Source: Streptomyces novaecaesareae
Lineage (GTDB): Bacteria; Actinomycetota; Actinomycetes; Streptomycetales; Streptomycetaceae
Assembly: GCF_000716875.1 (NCBI RefSeq)
Contig: NZ_JNWQ01000064.1
Span: forward strand, 7,029 to 71,028
Direction of reading: 5' to 3'
DNA: 64,000 nucleotides
Position 1 is the first letter of the stretch. Each line of letters starts with the position of its first letter. A model generated the notes under the pieces. The model saw nothing but the letters and a program-made list of their open reading frames with translations. It did no database searches and was not told where the DNA came from. This document shows, piece after piece, positions 16,349-24,127 of the stretch. Position numbers and translations under genes: made by a program.

Positions 16349-18187
16349 GTGCGCGACCAGCTCAAGACCGAGGCGGAACAGCCGCCCGCCGTCCCGGGCC
16401 AGCGCCGCCAGGTCCCGGCCCGGGCGCAGGCTCCGTCGACCGCGCGGCCGGAGCGCGCCGACGTGGCGGACCGTCTCGCCTACCTCGACTCGGCGACCCG
16501 GCGGATCAACAGCGCCCTCGACCTGGCCGCGACGCTGCGCAACATCGGACGGGTGCTGGTCCCGACGCTGGCCGACGCCGCCGTGATCCACCTGCGCGAC
16601 CCGCTGCCCAACGTCGAACGCGAGCCCGGCTTCCCGGAGGAGCTGCGGATCCACCACAGCACCGGCACCCGGATCGGACGCCGCGGCCGCCCGGGCGGCT
16701 TCGACGACCGGCGCCGCTCCCGCTACGGCGCCCGGTCGACCGCCGACAGCGGCCCGGCCACCCCGGTCACCCGCGGCGGGGCGCTCGCGCACGCCCTGCT
16801 GAGCCGCCGCCCCGCCGAGGCGGCCGTCCTCGGCACCCCAGCCGCCGAGCGCACCGAGGTGCTGCTGCGCGAGCTGTACGGCACCCGCGGGGTGGCCCGG
16901 CTGGCCCCCGGCACCTCCGTCCTCGCCCTGCCGCTGCGCGGCCGCAAGGCCGTCCTCGGGCTGCTGGTGCTGATCCGCCGCCCTCCCGAACGCACCGGCC
17001 GCCCGGTCTTCGACGCCGCGGACACCGCGACCGCCGCGCACCTCGCCACCCAGGCCGGGCTGGCCGTGGACACCGCCCTCCGGTACGCCCGCGAGTGGGA
17101 GATAGCCAACGAACTCCAGCGCAGCATGCTGCCGTTGCGCCTCCCCCAGCCGCACGGCGTCCGGCTCGCCCAGCGCTACCTGCCGGGCGAGCGCGGCGCA
17201 CAGGTCGGCGGCGACTGGTACGACGCCGTCCCGCTGCCCGGCAACCGGGTCGCCCTGATCGTCGGCGACGTGATGGGCCACTCGCTCACCTCGGCCGCCA
17301 TCATGGGCCAACTGCGCACCAGCGCCCAGACCTTGGCCGCCCTCGACCTGCCGCCGCACGAGGTGCTCTACCACCTGGACGAGCAGGCCCAGCGGCTCGG
17401 CCGCGAACAGCACCTGGCCACCTGCGTGTACGCGGTCTACGACCCGATCGCCAACCGGGTGGTACTGGCCAACGCCGGGCACGTCCCGCCGGTGCTGGTC
17501 GGCCCGGACGGGACGGCCGAGCTGGTGGAGCTGGACTCCGGGGCACCGATCGGGGTCGGCGGGGTGGACTTCAACTCGGTGGAGCTGCCCGCGCCGCCCG
17601 GCTCGGCGCTGCTGCTGTTCACCGACGGCCTGGTGGAGACCCGCAGCCGCCCGATCAGCGACGGCCTCGAAGTGCTGCGCACCCGGATCGCCGCCGCCCG
17701 CTGGCAGTCCCCCGAGCAGCTGTGCCAGGAGGCGCTGCGGATCCTGCCGCCCGGCGACCGCGGCGACGACATCGCCCTGCTCGGCGCCTGCTTCGACGGC
17801 ATCCCGGCAGGGGACGTCGCGCACTGGTACCTGCAGCCGCGCAACGAGACGCCGGGCCGGGCCCGCCGGCTGACGGCGCACACGCTGCGCCGGTGGGGGC
17901 TGGACGAGCTCAGCGAGGCCACCGAGCTGATGGTCAGCGAGCTGGTGACCAACGCCGTCCAGCACGCGACCCGGCCGGTCACCCTCAGCCTGGTGCGCAC
18001 GACCCGGCTGCGCTGCGAGGTCGGCGACGACAGCCCGCTGCTGCCGCGCCCGCGCCGTACCGGGCCGGAGGACGAACGCGGGCGCGGGCTGCAGATAGTG
18101 GCCCGGTGCGCGGACCGCTGGGGAGCGACCCGGCTGGGCACCGGGAAGGTGGTCTGGTTCGAGCAGCGGCTGCCCGCCGGGAGCTGA
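16349..18187 (+). CDS. GAF-SpoIIE phosphatase with C-terminal anti-sigma-like ATPase domain
   Basis: A 612-residue cytoplasmic protein. Residues ~45-245 form a GAF-like sensor region (LDSATRRINSALDLAATLRN; LALPLRGRKAVLGLLVLIRR). The PP2C-type SpoIIE phosphatase domain (~255-470) has NELQRSMLPLRLPQPHGVRL, QVGGDWYDAVPLPGNRVALI, VGDVMGHSLTSAAIMGQLRT, LFTDGLVETR and GDDIALLG, including the metal-binding aspartates. The C-terminal ~110 residues are a HATPase_c domain like RsbW kinases (ELMVSELVTNAVQHATRPVT; DERGRGLQIV). Such fusions run partner-switching circuits by dephosphorylating anti-sigma-factor antagonists. No antagonist or sigma factor is adjacent. The GTG at 16349 was used. The 3' end shows stop-spanning repeats. 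Confidence 0.92.
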   Translation: MRDQLKTEAEQPPAVPGQRRQVPARAQAPSTARPERADVADRLAYLDSATRRINSALDLAATLRNIGRVLVPTLADAAVIHLRDPLPNVEREPGFPEELRIHHSTGTRIGRRGRPGGFDDRRRSRYGARSTADSGPATPVTRGGALAHALLSRRPAEAAVLGTPAAERTEVLLRELYGTRGVARLAPGTSVLALPLRGRKAVLGLLVLIRRPPERTGRPVFDAADTATAAHLATQAGLAVDTALRYAREWEIANELQRSMLPLRLPQPHGVRLAQRYLPGERGAQVGGDWYDAVPLPGNRVALIVGDVMGHSLTSAAIMGQLRTSAQTLAALDLPPHEVLYHLDEQAQRLGREQHLATCVYAVYDPIANRVVLANAGHVPPVLVGPDGTAELVELDSGAPIGVGGVDFNSVELPAPPGSALLLFTDGLVETRSRPISDGLEVLRTRIAAARWQSPEQLCQEALRILPPGDRGDDIALLGACFDGIPAGDVAHWYLQPRNETPGRARRLTAHTLRRWGLDELSEATELMVSELVTNAVQHATRPVTLSLVRTTRLRCEVGDDSPLLPRPRRTGPEDERGRGLQIVARCADRWGATRLGTGKVVWFEQRLPAGS

Positions 18188-18264
18188 GCGGGCGCCGGCG
18201 GGAGCTGAACGGGCTCCTGCTGGAGCTGTGCGGGTGCCTGCGAAACTGAGCGGGCGCCCGGCGG
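18161..18264 (+). repeat. Five diverged ~21-bp repeats over the SpoIIE-gene stop codon
   Basis: The first unit (GAGCAGCGGCTGCCCGCCGG) encodes the protein's C-terminal residues. The second (GAGCTGAGCGGGCGCCGGCGG) contains the TGA stop, and three more diverged units follow, two of them again carrying TGA. Confidence 0.7.
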
Positions 18265-18294
18265 AAGGGTTCCACCGGACGCCCGCACGGGGTG

Positions 18295-20478
18295 TCAGAC
18301 CCCGACCGGCTCCTTCGCGGGCTCCTCCGCCAGCCGCGCGATCAGCTGCTCGCCCTCCATGTCCACCTTGGGCACGACCTTCTCCAGCGGCTTCGGGAAC
18401 CACCAGGCCGCCTTGCCGAACAGCGCCATCGCGGCCGGCACCAGTGCCATCCGCACCACGAAGGCGTCCACCAGCACGCCCACCGCGAGGGCGAAGCCGA
18501 TCGGCTGGACGATCGGGTCGTGGCCGAAGACGAAGGCGCCGAACACCGAGACCATGATCAGCGCGGCCGCCGTCACCACCCGGGCGCCGCCCTTGACCCC
18601 GCCGACGACCGCCTCGCGCGGCGCCTTGCCGTGGACGTACTGCTCCTTCATCCCGGAGACCAGGAACAGCTCGTAGTCCATCGCCAGCCCGAACAGCACC
18701 CCGATCAGCAGGATCGGCACGAAGCTGACCACCGGGCCGACCTTCGGAACGTCGATCAGGCCGTCCAGCCAGCCCCACTGGTAGACCGCGACCACCGCGC
18801 CGAGCGAGGCCCCGATGCTGAGCAGGAAGCCCAGCACCGCCTTGAGCGGCACCAGCACCGAGCGGAAGGCCAGCGCGAGCAGCACCAGCGCGATGCCGAC
18901 GATCACCGCGACGAACGGCGGCAGGGCCTGGCCGAGCTTGGTGGAGACGTCGATGTTGGCGGCCGTGGTGCCGGTGACGGCGATGTCGGCGCCGGTGGCC
19001 GACTTCAACTCGGCGCGCCGGTCGCGGATCTCGTTGACCAGCGTCCTGGTGTCCGGGTGGTCCGGGCCGGTCTGCGGGATGACGGGCACCAGGGCCGTCC
19101 GGCCGTCCTCGTCGAGCTGCGGCGGCAGCAGTGTCCGGACGCCCTTCAGGGTCTGCAGCTCGCCCGCCACGGCCTGTACCGCCTGCTCGGGCCGCGGCGC
19201 GCCGTGGGCGTCCACGACGACCACCAGCGGCGCGTTGAAGCCCGGCCCGAAACCGTCGCTGACCAGGTCGTACGCCTTGCGCGCGTCCGTCCCGACGGCC
19301 TGCGAGCCGCCGCCCGGCAGGCCGAGGTCCAGGCTCGCCGCGGGCACCGCCAGGGTGCCCAGCCCGGCCAGGCCGATGAGCAGGACGGGCAGCGGGCGGC
19401 GGACCACGAAGCGCGCCCAGCGCTCACCCATGGTGGTCCTGCCGTTGGTGCGCAGCGCCCGCTTCCAGACCGGCAGCCGGTCGATGGCGCGGCCGACGAA
19501 GCCCAGCACCGCGGGCAGCAGCGTGATCGCGACCAGGACGGCCACCACGACGGCGCCGGAGGCGGCCAGGCCCATCACCGTGAGGAACGGGACGCCCGCG
19601 ACGGCGAGCCCGGCGAGCGCGACGACCACGGTCAGGCCGGCGAAGACGACGGCGCTGCCGGCGGTCGCGGTGGCACGGGCGGCGGCCTCCTCCGGTTCCA
19701 GGCCCTCGTCGAGGTGGCGGCGGTGGCGGAACAGGATGAACAGCGCGTAGTCGATGCCGACCGCGAGGCCGACCATCAGGGCCAGCACCGGCGCGGTGGT
19801 GATGATCTGGAAGGAGCCGGTGAGCGCCAGCAGTCCGGCCATCGACACCCCGACGCCGACCAGCGCGGTGAGCAGCGGCAGCCCGGCCGCGACCAGCGTG
19901 CCCAGGGTGATCACCAGCACCACCCCGGCCACCAGCAGGCCGATCGACTCGGAACCGCCTTCGATCTGGGCGAGCTTGTTGTAGGCGTCGCCGCCGAAGG
20001 CCACGTCCAGCCCGGCCGCGCGGGCAGGTTCGGCGGCCGCCCTGACCGCGTCGCGCTGCTGGTCGGTGATGTCGGCGAGCTTGTGGTCGAAGGAGACCAG
20101 GGCGATCGCGATCCGATGGTCCGGCGAGACCGCGCCGGTGGCGTACGGGTCGGGGACCGCGGCCACGCCGGGGACGTGGGCGATCCGGCCGACGGACTCG
20201 CCGACCGCCTTGGCCGCCTCGGGTGAGGCGATGCCGCCGGGGCCCCCGGCGGCGAAGACGACCTGGGCGGAGCCGTGGCCCTGGGCCGGGAAGGTGTCCT
20301 TGATCCGGTCCAGGGTCGCCTGCGCCTCGGTGCCGGGCACCTTGAACTCGTCGCTGGTCTTGCCGGCGAAGGCGCCCGCGGCCCCGCCGATCGCGATCAG
20401 CACGGCGATCCAGACGGCCAGCACGGCGCGGCGTCGCCGGAAGCAGAAGCGGCCCAGTCGGTACAGGTACGTGGCCAT
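18295..20478 (-). CDS. MMPL/RND-family membrane exporter
   Basis: A 727-residue transporter with the MMPL layout. There is one TM near residue 20, a periplasmic loop of ~170 residues, five TMs, a second TM-loop-TM repeat and five final TMs. Family motifs are GLAVGIDYALFILFRHRR and FGLAMDYELFLVSGMKEQYV (the GxxxDY[AE]xF proton-relay repeats), and SEFKVPGTEAQATLD-like sequence in loop 1 (SDEFKVPGTEAQATLD). Such proteins export lipids or drugs using the proton gradient. The ATG at 20478 (MATYLYRLGRFCFRRRR) follows GAGGGACCGCCC. The divergent TetR gene and palindromic site make local repression likely. Confidence 0.93.
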   Translation of the reverse strand: MATYLYRLGRFCFRRRRAVLAVWIAVLIAIGGAAGAFAGKTSDEFKVPGTEAQATLDRIKDTFPAQGHGSAQVVFAAGGPGGIASPEAAKAVGESVGRIAHVPGVAAVPDPYATGAVSPDHRIAIALVSFDHKLADITDQQRDAVRAAAEPARAAGLDVAFGGDAYNKLAQIEGGSESIGLLVAGVVLVITLGTLVAAGLPLLTALVGVGVSMAGLLALTGSFQIITTAPVLALMVGLAVGIDYALFILFRHRRHLDEGLEPEEAAARATATAGSAVVFAGLTVVVALAGLAVAGVPFLTVMGLAASGAVVVAVLVAITLLPAVLGFVGRAIDRLPVWKRALRTNGRTTMGERWARFVVRRPLPVLLIGLAGLGTLAVPAASLDLGLPGGGSQAVGTDARKAYDLVSDGFGPGFNAPLVVVVDAHGAPRPEQAVQAVAGELQTLKGVRTLLPPQLDEDGRTALVPVIPQTGPDHPDTRTLVNEIRDRRAELKSATGADIAVTGTTAANIDVSTKLGQALPPFVAVIVGIALVLLALAFRSVLVPLKAVLGFLLSIGASLGAVVAVYQWGWLDGLIDVPKVGPVVSFVPILLIGVLFGLAMDYELFLVSGMKEQYVHGKAPREAVVGGVKGGARVVTAAALIMVSVFGAFVFGHDPIVQPIGFALAVGVLVDAFVVRMALVPAAMALFGKAAWWFPKPLEKVVPKVDMEGEQLIARLAEEPAKEPVGV

Positions 20479-20530
20479 GGGCGGTCCCTCGGGGTCGGTC
20501 AGGGGCAGGTCTCGATCCACCGTACGCTCA

Positions 20531-20595
20531 AGTTTGTCGGGTGACAAAGTTGGCCGACCGAATCGACCAACCAAATCGACCGACCAGATCGCTCG
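20531..20595. promoter_or_regulatory. TetR operator and three 13-bp direct repeats between MMPL and TetR genes
   Basis: TTTGTCGGGTGACAAA (20533-20548) is an inverted repeat with 6-bp arms. Immediately to its right, 20557-20595 holds three 13-bp direct repeats with consensus ACC(G/A)(A/G)ATCGnnC. Both lie in the divergent promoter region of the exporter and its regulator. Confidence 0.65.
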
Positions 20596-20630
20596 ACACA
20601 GTTCCCCGACCGTGGCGATACCCTGGCTGA

Positions 20631-21290
20631 ATGGCTCATGTCCCCGCCTCCGAACGCCGCCCGCAACTGGTCCAGGCCGCACTCGACCTGATGACCAGAG
20701 AGGGAGTCGCGGCCGGCAGCACCCGCGCGATCGCGGCCGAGCTGGGCGTGGCCCAGGCGACGGTGCACTACACCTTCGGCACCAAGAAGGACCTCTACCG
20801 GGCCGTGGTGGAGCAGCTGACCGCCGAGGCCATCGGCCAGGTGCGCGCCGCCTCCCCCGGCGACGGCCCCTTCGGCGAGCAGGTCCGCACCCTGGTGCAC
20901 GCGCTCTGGGACGCCACCACCGGCGAGGAGGGGCGCTGCGTGCTGCTCAGCGAGTTCGGGGTGCTGGCGATGCGCGACCCGGACGTGCAGGAGATCATGC
21001 TCGGGCTCCAGCGCGAGATCGAGGGCACCGCCGCCGAGATGCTCACCGCCCTCGCGGCCGCCCACGGGCTGGCCCTGGCCATGCCCGCCCGCGAGATCGC
21101 CGTCCACTTCCTCAGCGGCTTCGACGGCCTGACGGCCCGCCAGCTCGCCCTGCGCGGCGCCGGCGACCGGCCCGAGGCGGACACCCTGCGGGCGCTGGAC
21201 CTGCTGGTCGCGACGACGGTCGGGCTCTGCCTGGGCGCCCCGGCCGCCCGCCCCGGGGCCGGCTGGCACGGGGAGCCGGGCCCGGCCTGA
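20631..21290 (+). CDS. TetR-family regulator of the divergent MMPL exporter
   Basis: A 219-residue TetR protein. The helix-turn-helix spans RRPQLVQAALDLMTREGVAA, then GSTRAIAAELGVAQATVHYT and FGTKKDLYRAVVEQLTAEA. The C-terminal ligand domain (LLSEFGVLAMRDPDVQEIML and onwards) is helical. The ATG at 20631 lies 152 bp from the divergent exporter gene, so it probably represses that gene and itself through the inverted repeat between them. The inducer is unknown. A run of 22-bp repeats starts right after its stop codon. Confidence 0.92.
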   Translation: MAHVPASERRPQLVQAALDLMTREGVAAGSTRAIAAELGVAQATVHYTFGTKKDLYRAVVEQLTAEAIGQVRAASPGDGPFGEQVRTLVHALWDATTGEEGRCVLLSEFGVLAMRDPDVQEIMLGLQREIEGTAAEMLTALAAAHGLALAMPAREIAVHFLSGFDGLTARQLALRGAGDRPEADTLRALDLLVATTVGLCLGAPAARPGAGWHGEPGPA

Positions 21291-21291
21291 G

Positions 21292-21386
21292 CCGGGGCCG
21301 CGGCAAGACCGAACCGGGGCCGAAGCAGGCCCCAACCGGGCCCCAACCGGGGCCGCGGCAGGCCCGAGCCGGGACCGAGGTCAGGC
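21292..21386. repeat. 22-bp tandem repeats after the TetR stop, running into the oxyR stop
   Basis: Units beginning CCGGGGCCG (22 nt: 21292-21313, 21314-21335, 21347-21368) are interrupted by one 11-bp half unit (21336-21346). A partial fifth unit overlaps the oxyR stop codon. Confidence 0.75.
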
Positions 21387-22331
21387 CCCCGCGATCCGGA
21401 CCGGCAGCTCCACCAGCACCTCGCGCAGCGCGGCCGCGAAGCGCTCGTACTCGGCGCCGCGGGCCGAGCCGGGGCGGACGGCCAGTCCGATCCGCCGGCC
21501 GGGCGCCGGATCGGCGAAGCGGACGGCGGCCAGCCGGTCGGTGCGCCCGGCCTCGACGTCCAGCGCGGTGGCGGGCAGCAGGGTGACTCCCAGCCCGCCG
21601 GCGACCAGCTGGACCAGGGTGGACAGGCCGGCCGCGCGGGTGGTCGAGCCCGCCGGGTCGGCGCCGACCTCGCGGCAGATGTCCAGCGCCTGGTCGCGCA
21701 GGCAGTGGCCCTCCTCCAGCAGCAGCACGTCCAGGTCGAGCAGCACGTCGCGCGGGACGTCGATCCGCCCGGCGAGCGGGTGGCCGGGCGGCGTGACCAG
21801 GACGAAGTCCTCGTCGAACAGCGGGATGTCCAGGGTCGGCGAGGACCCGCCGGCCGGGAGCGCCAGCAGCAGGACGTCCAGGCGTCCGGCGGCCAGGCCC
21901 TCCAGCAGCGAGGGGGTGCGTTCCTCGTGGACGTGCAGCTCCAGCTCGGGGAAGCGGTCGCGGACCAGCCGCAGCACGGTGGGCAGCAGGTAGGGCGCGA
22001 CGGTCGGGATGACGCCGAGGTGCAGCGGCCCGGTGAACGGGCGGCGGGCGGCCTCGACCTCCTCGGTCAGGGCCTGCAGGGAGGCGAGCACCCGGCGGGC
22101 GTGCTGGTGCACGCGCTCCCCCAGAGGGGTGACAATCACCTTGCGCGTCGTACGCTCGACCAGCTGCGCACCCAGCGACTCCTCCAGCGCCGCGACGGCC
22201 CCGGAGAGCGCCGGCTGGCTGGTCCCGGTGGCGGCGGCGGCCTCCCGGAAGTGCCGGTGCTCGGCCACCGCGACGAAGGCGCGCAGCTGGGCGACCGTCG
22301 GGGTGCGCGGACTGCGTGTGGCACTCGCCAC
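21381..22331 (-). CDS. oxyR: Hydrogen peroxide sensor LysR-family regulator
   Basis: A 316-residue LysR protein divergent from ahpC. The helix-turn-helix is PTVAQLRAFVAVAEHRHFRE, AAAATGTSQPALSGAVAALE, ESLGAQLVERTTRKVIVTPL. The redox pair is C210 and C219 in LLEEGHCLRDQALDICREVG, matching the E. coli OxyR disulfide switch (C199/C208). In Streptomyces, OxyR activates ahpCD and its own gene under peroxide; that is established for the family, and here follows from the same arrangement. The ATG start at 22331 gives MASATRSPRTPTVAQL. The shared intergenic region holds an ATAGC...GCTAT site. Confidence 0.95.
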   Translation of the reverse strand: MASATRSPRTPTVAQLRAFVAVAEHRHFREAAAATGTSQPALSGAVAALEESLGAQLVERTTRKVIVTPLGERVHQHARRVLASLQALTEEVEAARRPFTGPLHLGVIPTVAPYLLPTVLRLVRDRFPELELHVHEERTPSLLEGLAAGRLDVLLLALPAGGSSPTLDIPLFDEDFVLVTPPGHPLAGRIDVPRDVLLDLDVLLLEEGHCLRDQALDICREVGADPAGSTTRAAGLSTLVQLVAGGLGVTLLPATALDVEAGRTDRLAAVRFADPAPGRRIGLAVRPGSARGAEYERFAAALREVLVELPVRIAGA

Positions 22332-22398
22332 AGTCGGGTCGTTCCTGGCGGCGGCGCCCCTGCGGGAGCCCGGCCGCGACGTGGGGGATTCATTACTG

Positions 22399-22435
22399 AT
22401 AGCAATCTCCGATCAGATACATCCAGTCTAGCTAT
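22399..22435. promoter_or_regulatory. Candidate OxyR binding region between oxyR and ahpC
   Basis: ATAGC at 22399-22403 and GCTAT at 22431-22435 are symmetric half-sites within an AT-rich segment of an otherwise GC-rich divergent promoter. They resemble the ATAG/CTAT elements of OxyR operators. Confidence 0.55.
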
Positions 22436-22522
22436 TTCCCCGATCAGTCCACGATGTGGAATTGTGATGCGTGTCCGGAATCCGGACAAAGCTCCCCTCA
22501 TCTCACTTCAGGAGAAGCGAAC

Positions 22523-23074
22523 GTGCTCACGATCGGTGACAAGTTCCCCGAGTTCGACCTCAAGGCCTGTGTCGACCTGGACGCCGCGAGCGCCTTCGCT
22601 GACATCAACCACAAGTCCTACGAGGGCAAGTGGAAGATCGTCTTCTTCTGGCCGATGGACTTCACCTTCGTCTGCCCGACCGAGATCGCCGCATTCGGCA
22701 AGCTGAACGACGAGTTCGCCGACCGCGACGCCCAGATCCTCGGCGTCTCCGGCGACTCCGAGTTCGTGCACCACGCCTGGCGCAAGGACCACAAGGACCT
22801 GCGCGACCTGCCCTTCCCGATGCTGGCCGACGTCAAGCACGACCTGATGCGCGCCTGCGGCGTCGAGGGCGAGGACGGCACCGCCCAGCGCGCCGTCTTC
22901 ATCGTCGACCCGAACAACGAGATCCAGTTCGTCATGGTCACCGCCGGCTCCGTCGGCCGTAACCCCAAGGAGGTCCTGCGGGTGCTGGACGCCCTGCAGA
23001 CCGACGAGCTGTGCCCGTGCAACTGGACCAAGGGCGAGGACACCCTCGACGCCCAGGCCCTGCTGGCGGGCTGA
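22523..23074 (+). CDS. ahpC: Alkyl hydroperoxide reductase peroxiredoxin
   Basis: A 183-residue 2-Cys peroxiredoxin that reduces hydrogen peroxide and organic hydroperoxides. The peroxidatic cysteine is C51 in PMDFTFVCPTEIAAFGKL. The C-terminal cysteines in LCPCNWTKG supply the resolving function. The GTG at 22523 is preceded by AGGAGAAGCGAAC. An upstream in-frame ATG lacks a ribosome-binding site. ahpD follows after 3 bp and regenerates AhpC, as in mycobacteria, in place of AhpF. Expression is probably OxyR-dependent from the divergent promoter. Confidence 0.96.
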   Translation: MLTIGDKFPEFDLKACVDLDAASAFADINHKSYEGKWKIVFFWPMDFTFVCPTEIAAFGKLNDEFADRDAQILGVSGDSEFVHHAWRKDHKDLRDLPFPMLADVKHDLMRACGVEGEDGTAQRAVFIVDPNNEIQFVMVTAGSVGRNPKEVLRVLDALQTDELCPCNWTKGEDTLDAQALLAG

Positions 23075-23077
23075 CCC

Positions 23078-23620
23078 ATGGCCCTCGACGACCTGAAGGC
23101 CGCCCTCCCGGACTACGCCAAGGACCTCAAGCTCAACCTGGGCTCGGTCATCGGCAACTCCGACCTCCCCGCCCAGCAGCTCTGGGGCACCGTGCTGTCC
23201 TGCGCGATGGCCACCCGCAGCCCCGGTCTGCTGCGTGAGCTGGAGCCCGAGGCCAAGGCCAACCTCTCCCCCGAGGCGTACACCGCCGCCAAGGGCGCGG
23301 CCGCGATCATGGGGATGAACAACGTCTACTACCGGACGCTGCACCTGCTCTCCGACAAGGAGTACAGCACGATGCGGGCCGGTCTGCGGATGAACATCAT
23401 CGGCACCCCGGGCGTCGAGAAGGTCGACTTCGAGCTCTGGTGCTTCGCGGTCTCGGCCATCAACGGCTGCGGCCAGTGCCTCGACTCGCACGAGGGCGTC
23501 CTGCGCAAGGCCGGCGTCGAGCGCGAGGTCATCCAGGCCTCGATGAAGATCGCCGCCGTCCTGCAGGCCGTGGCCGGCGTCCTCGACTCCGAGGCCGCCC
23601 TGGCCGCCGTCACCGTCTGA
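23078..23620 (+). CDS. ahpD: Alkylhydroperoxidase AhpD
   Basis: A 180-residue AhpD with the CxxC active site C131-G-Q-C134 and catalytic H138 in [18 protein letters not shown]. In actinomycetes AhpD passes reducing equivalents from dihydrolipoamide systems to AhpC. The all-helical fold is consistent with [20 protein letters not shown] and [20 protein letters not shown]. The start codon lies 3 bp after the ahpC stop, implying translational coupling. Two T-rich ~17-bp repeats lie just after the gene. Confidence 0.96.
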   Translation: MALDDLKAALPDYAKDLKLNLGSVIGNSDLPAQQLWGTVLSCAMATRSPGLLRELEPEAKANLSPEAYTAAKGAAAIMGMNNVYYRTLHLLSDKEYSTMRAGLRMNIIGTPGVEKVDFELWCFAVSAINGCGQCLDSHEGVLRKAGVEREVIQASMKIAAVLQAVAGVLDSEAALAAVTV

Positions 23621-23639
23621 CGCACCCGGCACCACCCCG

Positions 23640-23674
23640 GCGTTTTTCCCGCCCCCCTGCGTTTTCCCGCCCCC
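23640..23674 (+). repeat. Two T-tract repeats after ahpD
   Basis: GCGTTTTTCCCGCCCCCCT is followed directly by GCGTTTTCCCGCCCCC, 20 bp past the ahpD stop. They may contribute to termination; no stem is evident. Confidence 0.55.
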
Positions 23675-23742
23675 GGCGCGCCCGACTTCGCTACTCTGCG
23701 AGGCGATCCGTGCACGACATTCGGCCCGAGGGGGGAACCGCG

Positions 23743-24117
23743 ATGTCCGACCAACCGTCATCCGGCTTCCGAGCGAGCCCCGACGAACTCCGGCAAACCG
23801 GCGGCGCAGCCGCCGAGACGGCATCCGGGATTCCCGGCGAACTCAAGGCCCTGGTCGAGGCCTCACACCAGTCCGTGGCCGGGATGCCCGGTCTCCGGTG
23901 CGCCACCGCCCTCGGCAACTGCACCGGCGCCTGGAACACCCTGTTGACCGACCTGCACACGACGATGAGCCGTCAGGGCCAGGGCCTCGTCGACGCGGCC
24001 AACGGCTACGGAAGCACGGACCGGCAGATCAGCACGGCGTTCGGCCCGGACACCCGCACGGCCGGCACCGGACCCACCGCGGCACAGCAGCAGAACTTCG
24101 TGCTGCACTTCGGTTAG
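23743..24117 (+). CDS. Small WXG100-like helical protein, partner of the downstream hydrolase
   Basis: A 124-residue protein with two amphipathic helical stretches around a short turn (FRASPDELRQTGGAAAETAS; AWNTLLTDLHTTMSRQGQGL) and a Gly/Thr-rich tail. The size, the helical hairpin and the position before a protein with its own SGWSG turn suggest a WXG100/ESX-like component, although no exact WXG triplet is present (CTGAWN occupies that place). GAGGGGGG precedes the ATG. The gap to the next gene is 10 bp. An analogous small protein lies beside the second DUF1023 gene at 47.3 kb. Secretion by a type VII system is inference; no secretion gene is in the window. Confidence 0.65.
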   Translation: MSDQPSSGFRASPDELRQTGGAAAETASGIPGELKALVEASHQSVAGMPGLRCATALGNCTGAWNTLLTDLHTTMSRQGQGLVDAANGYGSTDRQISTAFGPDTRTAGTGPTAAQQQNFVLHFG

Positions 24118-24127
24118 GGAGAGCCGC

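Noticed and set aside
15406..18249. A 947-residue plus-strand reading frame across the methyltransferase and SpoIIE genes
   Set aside because: It is an out-of-frame shadow, as shown by its Arg/Gly/Pro/Ala-only composition. The two real genes in other frames carry clear domains.
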